Positions 44,409-46,919 of a DNA stretch of 46,919 bases are shown here, piece after piece. Made by a program: the position numbers and the translations under genes. Every line of letters begins with the position of its first letter. Within the stretch, counting starts at the first letter, position 1. This DNA comes from a virus. The notes beneath the pieces were generated by a model. That model was not told the DNA's origin. It searched no databases and saw only the letters and a list, made by a program, of their open reading frames with translations. Where the stretch lies: the IMG/VR virus record IMGVR_UViG_3300005542_000010, positions 1 to 46,919 of that record. The stretch is one strand, 5' to 3'.

Positions 44409-45366
44409 CACTCTGTTGGATCTTGCTCATCACGGCGAATCCATCGGCCGGGTTCGTCGCATCGTAGACGCGCGCAAGCATCGTATCGTTGTCGTGCCCG
44501 GTGAAGAAGTGCCTCACCTGGTGCGGCGTCATCGTCTTGAGGCGCTCCGTAGCCCCCAGCCGGCGCGAATCATGGAAATGGAGCCCCTCTATGCCGAGCT
44601 GCTTTTTTAGTTGCGTGTAGCGGGCGCCGACCGACTTCGCGTTGTAAGGAAAGAAGCGCGTATCGGTCGGATGCTCCGGCTGGCGGAACAGGATCTCCGC
44701 GAGGTCGGGGAATAGCGGGAACCATTTTTCCTTGTTCCGTTTCTTCGGGTCTTTCATGTTGCGCACGCGATACATCGGTGTCGGATTGCCGAAGTCGTCT
44801 TTGCGATCTAAGTCGATGTCCAGCTTACGGTCGATGCGGCAAATCTCGCTGATGCGCCGCGTAGACTTGATGGCGAAGTCGATGATGTCCGGCATCGCCT
44901 TGATGAACCTGGCGTGCTTGATCTTGGGCGGCATCGCGGCCAGAGCCTTCAGCCGCAGGATCTCATCCTCGACCGGCACTCTTGTCCGCGGCACGCCCTT
45001 ACCGACGTAACCGTTCTTCGATAGAAACAGCTTGGCCTTTTTAATCGGCTTGTAGGATACCTTCTCGCAATCCTCCCAGGCACTTTCAGCGTACTTGATG
45101 ACGCCATTCAGGTAGCCAATGCGCGAGTTGATCGTCGCGGGGCACACGCCCTCTATCAGCCGCTTGGCGTAGGCGATGATGTCGTGCTTGGTGAGCGCGG
45201 CCGCGATAACGGCGCCCAACGGATCGCGCTGCAACTGGCGAAGCGTGCTCACGTGCGACTCGCCGAGCGGCGCGTGATTCGGCCGCGCGTTCATGGTCGC
45301 AATGTAGCGTTCGATCAGCGCGGCGATTGAGCCCGGCGCGTACCATTGAATACGGGGCTTAGCCAT
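44398..45366 (-). CDS. int: Tyrosine recombinase / integrase
   Basis: This 322-aa protein has an N-terminal SAM-like part (residues 60-105, ATINSRIGYLNGVIKYAESA) and a catalytic domain. R170-R171 lie in KSTRRISEICRI and a basic beta-hairpin in NMKDPKKRNKEKWFPL. H265-D-S-R268 in HFHDSRRLG, H291 in TGHDND and Y301 in ARVYDA complete the set. Together they form the R-K-H-R-H/W-Y set of tyrosine recombinases, used by temperate phages to integrate. ATG 45366 overlaps the previous gene by 8 bases. It lies inside the leftward early operon rather than next to a clear attachment site. No excisionase or repressor was recognised nearby. Confidence 0.92.
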   Translation of the reverse strand: MAKPRIQWYAPGSIAALIERYIATMNARPNHAPLGESHVSTLRQLQRDPLGAVIAAALTKHDIIAYAKRLIEGVCPATINSRIGYLNGVIKYAESAWEDCEKVSYKPIKKAKLFLSKNGYVGKGVPRTRVPVEDEILRLKALAAMPPKIKHARFIKAMPDIIDFAIKSTRRISEICRIDRKLDIDLDRKDDFGNPTPMYRVRNMKDPKKRNKEKWFPLFPDLAEILFRQPEHPTDTRFFPYNAKSVGARYTQLKKQLGIEGLHFHDSRRLGATERLKTMTPHQVRHFFTGHDNDTMLARVYDATNPADGFAVMSKIQQSVGT

Positions 45367-45724
45367 AGGTGCAGAACCTGTGATTCCACGGCTCGTTCGA
45401 CCGCTCCTGATGGCTGATGCAGTAGAGCGGGCGCCGATGCTGCGGGTCCGCCTTCTGTCCCTCGTCCATGCTGGCCGGATAGCGCGCATCTTCAAGCAGC
45501 ACCGTCCAGTGCGTGCTTGCCTGCGCTTCATTCTTGCTGATGATCCAGGCGAAGGCGAATACGAGCGCGGCAAGCAGCGCAAGGTCAGCCACGAATCTCA
45601 GGATGCGGCGCCTGAGCATGGGCCGGCGCAGCCACGATTTGTCCGCCCAATCACGGCCGGTATCCGCCAGCGACCGGCCACGCTGCGGGCTTGCGCCTCT
45701 CCAGTAGGGGAGCGGATTGCTCAT
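45359..45724 (-). CDS. Small inner-membrane protein of unknown function
   Basis: This 121-aa protein has a basic N-terminus (RRPMLRRRILRF, positive inside) and one membrane segment at about 43-63 (FVADLALLAALVFAFAWII), then a polar C-terminal half of about 55 residues with two cysteines (YCISHQERSNEPWNHRFCTYG). The topology is probably N-in, C-out. ATGA overlap with the gene before it and 8 bases with the integrase. No family recognised. Confidence 0.65.
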   Translation of the reverse strand: MSNPLPYWRGASPQRGRSLADTGRDWADKSWLRRPMLRRRILRFVADLALLAALVFAFAWIISKNEAQASTHWTVLLEDARYPASMDEGQKADPQHRRPLYCISHQERSNEPWNHRFCTYG

Positions 45725-46647
45725 ATTGCCCTCGCAAAGTGGTTATCAATCGCCACGCAGATGCTGCCGAATTCATCGCGCGCCCCGAACTTCTGCCGGA
45801 AGTTGCGCAGTATGTTGTTCCCGTCGGCGAGTTCCTGAGCGGCGAGCCAGATTTTACGCTCCGCGGCTTCCTTTGCCTCGCGTTCTGCCTTTGCTTTCGC
45901 TTCGGCTGCGTCGCGGATCGCCTTCTCTTTCGCGTCAGCCTCGGCCTGCGCCTTCCTCTTGGCCGCTTCCTCAGCGTCTCTGAGCGCGCGGGCGGCATCT
46001 TCGGATTTGCGGCGCTCAAGCTCGATCTTCGCCCGCTCCTGCTGGATGCGCAGTTCCTCGGCGTCGCGCAGTTTCTTAGCCTCCGCGTCGGCCTTCGCGC
46101 GGGCCTCGCGCGCTAGGCGTTCGGCTTCCTCGATCTTCGCACGGGCTGCGCGTTCCTCAAGCTCGATCTTCAGCCGAGCCTCGCGTGCGATGCGCTCCTG
46201 CTCAAGCTGCGCCTTCTTTATTTCCTCCTGCTGGCGGGCGAGCAGTTCACGCGCTGCCTTGAGTTCCGCCTGTTCGCGCTCGCGCTGCGCCCGCTGCTCG
46301 GCTTCGATGCGCTCCTGCTCGGCCTTGATTGCGGCCTCACGCTCGCGCTCAACGCGCTTCGTCTCGGATTCAATCTGCTCCTTGATCGGCAGACGCACGC
46401 TATCGAGTTCCTGTTCGATTGACGATGCTTCGGAATTGACGCGGCGCTGGTAGGCGAGTGCCTCCGCGCCCTCGTCCTTGCGCGCCTTTTCCAGTGCGAT
46501 GTTGTACTGGTTGATGTCCTTGTAGGCCGCTTTCGCATCGGCCATCCCCTTGTCGGTCTTGACATCGAACACGACGCCGCGATAGCGCGTGGTCAGGTCG
46601 GCAAGCACGGCCTTGATCGGGTTATAGCGAACGATCTCCTGATTCAT
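45721..46647 (-). CDS. DUF1351-like coiled-coil early protein
   Basis: This 308-aa protein begins with a short domain (EIVRYNPIKAVLADLTTRYR, then FDVKTDKGMADAKAAYKDIN) that matches my memory of phage DUF1351 proteins, usually next to recombination genes. It continues with a very long charged helix (about 80-270, Glu/Lys/Arg/Ala), predicted coiled coil. A C-terminal helical end (FRQKFGARDEFGSICVAIDN) follows. The role is unknown; DUF1351 is thought to work with phage recombination functions. ATGA overlaps the nucleotidyltransferase C-terminal part upstream. Confidence 0.75.
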   Translation of the reverse strand: MNQEIVRYNPIKAVLADLTTRYRGVVFDVKTDKGMADAKAAYKDINQYNIALEKARKDEGAEALAYQRRVNSEASSIEQELDSVRLPIKEQIESETKRVEREREAAIKAEQERIEAEQRAQREREQAELKAARELLARQQEEIKKAQLEQERIAREARLKIELEERAARAKIEEAERLAREARAKADAEAKKLRDAEELRIQQERAKIELERRKSEDAARALRDAEEAAKRKAQAEADAKEKAIRDAAEAKAKAEREAKEAAERKIWLAAQELADGNNILRNFRQKFGARDEFGSICVAIDNHFARAI

Positions 46648-46919
46648 GCTGGCACCTCGTGTTCGTCAATCAGGTCTACGCCATCAACGATCCTCATGGG
46701 ATCAACCTCTCGCAGCAAGCCGCACAGAACTTTCGTAACCCATTCTTCTTCCCAAACACCATCTTCCTTTCGCACCGCCATGAACAGGCGCGCTACCACC
46801 CCGGCGAGACTCTTGGGCTGAATGGAATATCCCTTGGCGAGAAACTTTCTGACGCGCAGGAGCGAGCCGCCTGCATCCTCGGCGCGTTGCGGATGCGTAT
46901 AGACCAGCCTGCGCGCCGC
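46644..46919 (-). CDS. C-terminal part of the nucleotidyltransferase-like protein, runs in from right edge
   Basis: The frame is open from the right edge to TGA at 46646-46644, giving 91 residues: RRLVYTHPQRAEDAGGSLLR, then VRKFLAKGYSIQPKSLAGVV. No start is inside the window. The pattern L-V-Y-x-x-P...D-A-G-G-S-L-L-R-V-x-K-x-x-x-x-G-Y-x-I is what I expect after the head domain that is cut at position 1. It joins that fragment in frame if the 5 bases gccgc present at both ends are counted once. The stop overlaps the next ATG (ATGA). Confidence 0.7.
   Translation of the reverse strand, partial: AARRLVYTHPQRAEDAGGSLLRVRKFLAKGYSIQPKSLAGVVARLFMAVRKEDGVWEEEWVTKVLCGLLREVDPMRIVDGVDLIDEHEVPA

Noticed and set aside
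43823-44467. Plus-strand frames of 187-214 codons and alternative minus frames across the repeat gene
   Set aside because: They result from a stop-free 18-bp repeat read in other frames; only the V-x-G-x-A frame has flanking domains and a ribosome site.
1-46919. tRNA genes
   Set aside because: No cloverleaf or conserved T-loop context was noticed by eye; a tRNA search program would be needed to exclude one.

Overview
The window reads as an essentially complete genome of a tailed phage, probably with a short (podovirus-type) tail and circularly permuted. It is G+C-rich by eye, with almost no intergenic space, stop/start overlaps (ATGA, TGATG, TAATG, taGTG) and strong GGAGG-type ribosome sites. 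Lipobox lipoproteins, a GH24 lysozyme and the absence of a Gram-positive-type lysin point to a Gram-negative, probably proteobacterial, host. The two ends appear to be one broken gene. The minus-strand ORF running off position 1 and the minus-strand ORF running in from 46919 join in frame if the 5 bases shared by both ends (gccgc) are counted once, giving a nucleotidyltransferase-like protein of about 229 aa and a circle of about 46,914 bp.

Layout. (1) A leftward early operon starts at about 1956: ERF annealing protein, YqaJ-type exonuclease, nucleotidyltransferase. It continues across the ends (46919 downward) through a DUF1351-like coiled-coil protein, a membrane protein, a tyrosine integrase, a hexapeptide-repeat protein, an HNH protein and many small, often cysteine-rich proteins, a DNA methyltransferase and a zinc-knuckle protein, ending at 38806. 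(2) Divergently, 2014-4838 carries a small basic protein, a VRR-NUC nuclease, a small C-x2-C protein and a P4/D5-type helicase. (3) A short leftward block (5554-4831) encodes three small proteins, including a lipoprotein with a metzincin-like zinc motif. (4) A 1.8-kb IS1595-family element (5569-7372) with 22-bp perfect inverted ends carries the transposase and three other small genes; no target duplication is visible. (5) A 471-bp gene-free region (7373-7843) holds seven exact TGACGCA heptamers, a candidate origin or operator array. (6) The rightward late operon, 7844-38793, runs HNH, small terminase candidate, large terminase, tiny zinc-ribbon proteins, portal, scaffold candidate, decoration candidate, major capsid, small head proteins, beta-helix and other virion proteins, connector/tail proteins, tail fibre, beta-propeller, acetyltransferase, three large internal/ejection protein candidates, a second fibre, and a lysis cassette (membrane proteins, lysozyme, holin-like protein, lipoprotein, class-3-type lipase).

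Together these suggest a phage with its own recombination (ERF plus exonuclease), helicase-driven replication, headful-like packaging (inferred from the circular map), ejection proteins and a multi-component lysis module. An integrase is present but I recognise no lysogeny repressor. The most unusual items are the composite-like IS with unknown companion genes, the heptamer array beside it, the metzincin-like lipoprotein, runs of small zinc-ribbon proteins, an overprinted gene pair, the repeat protein open in all six frames, and a lipase in the lysis cassette. No tRNA or CRISPR array was seen.
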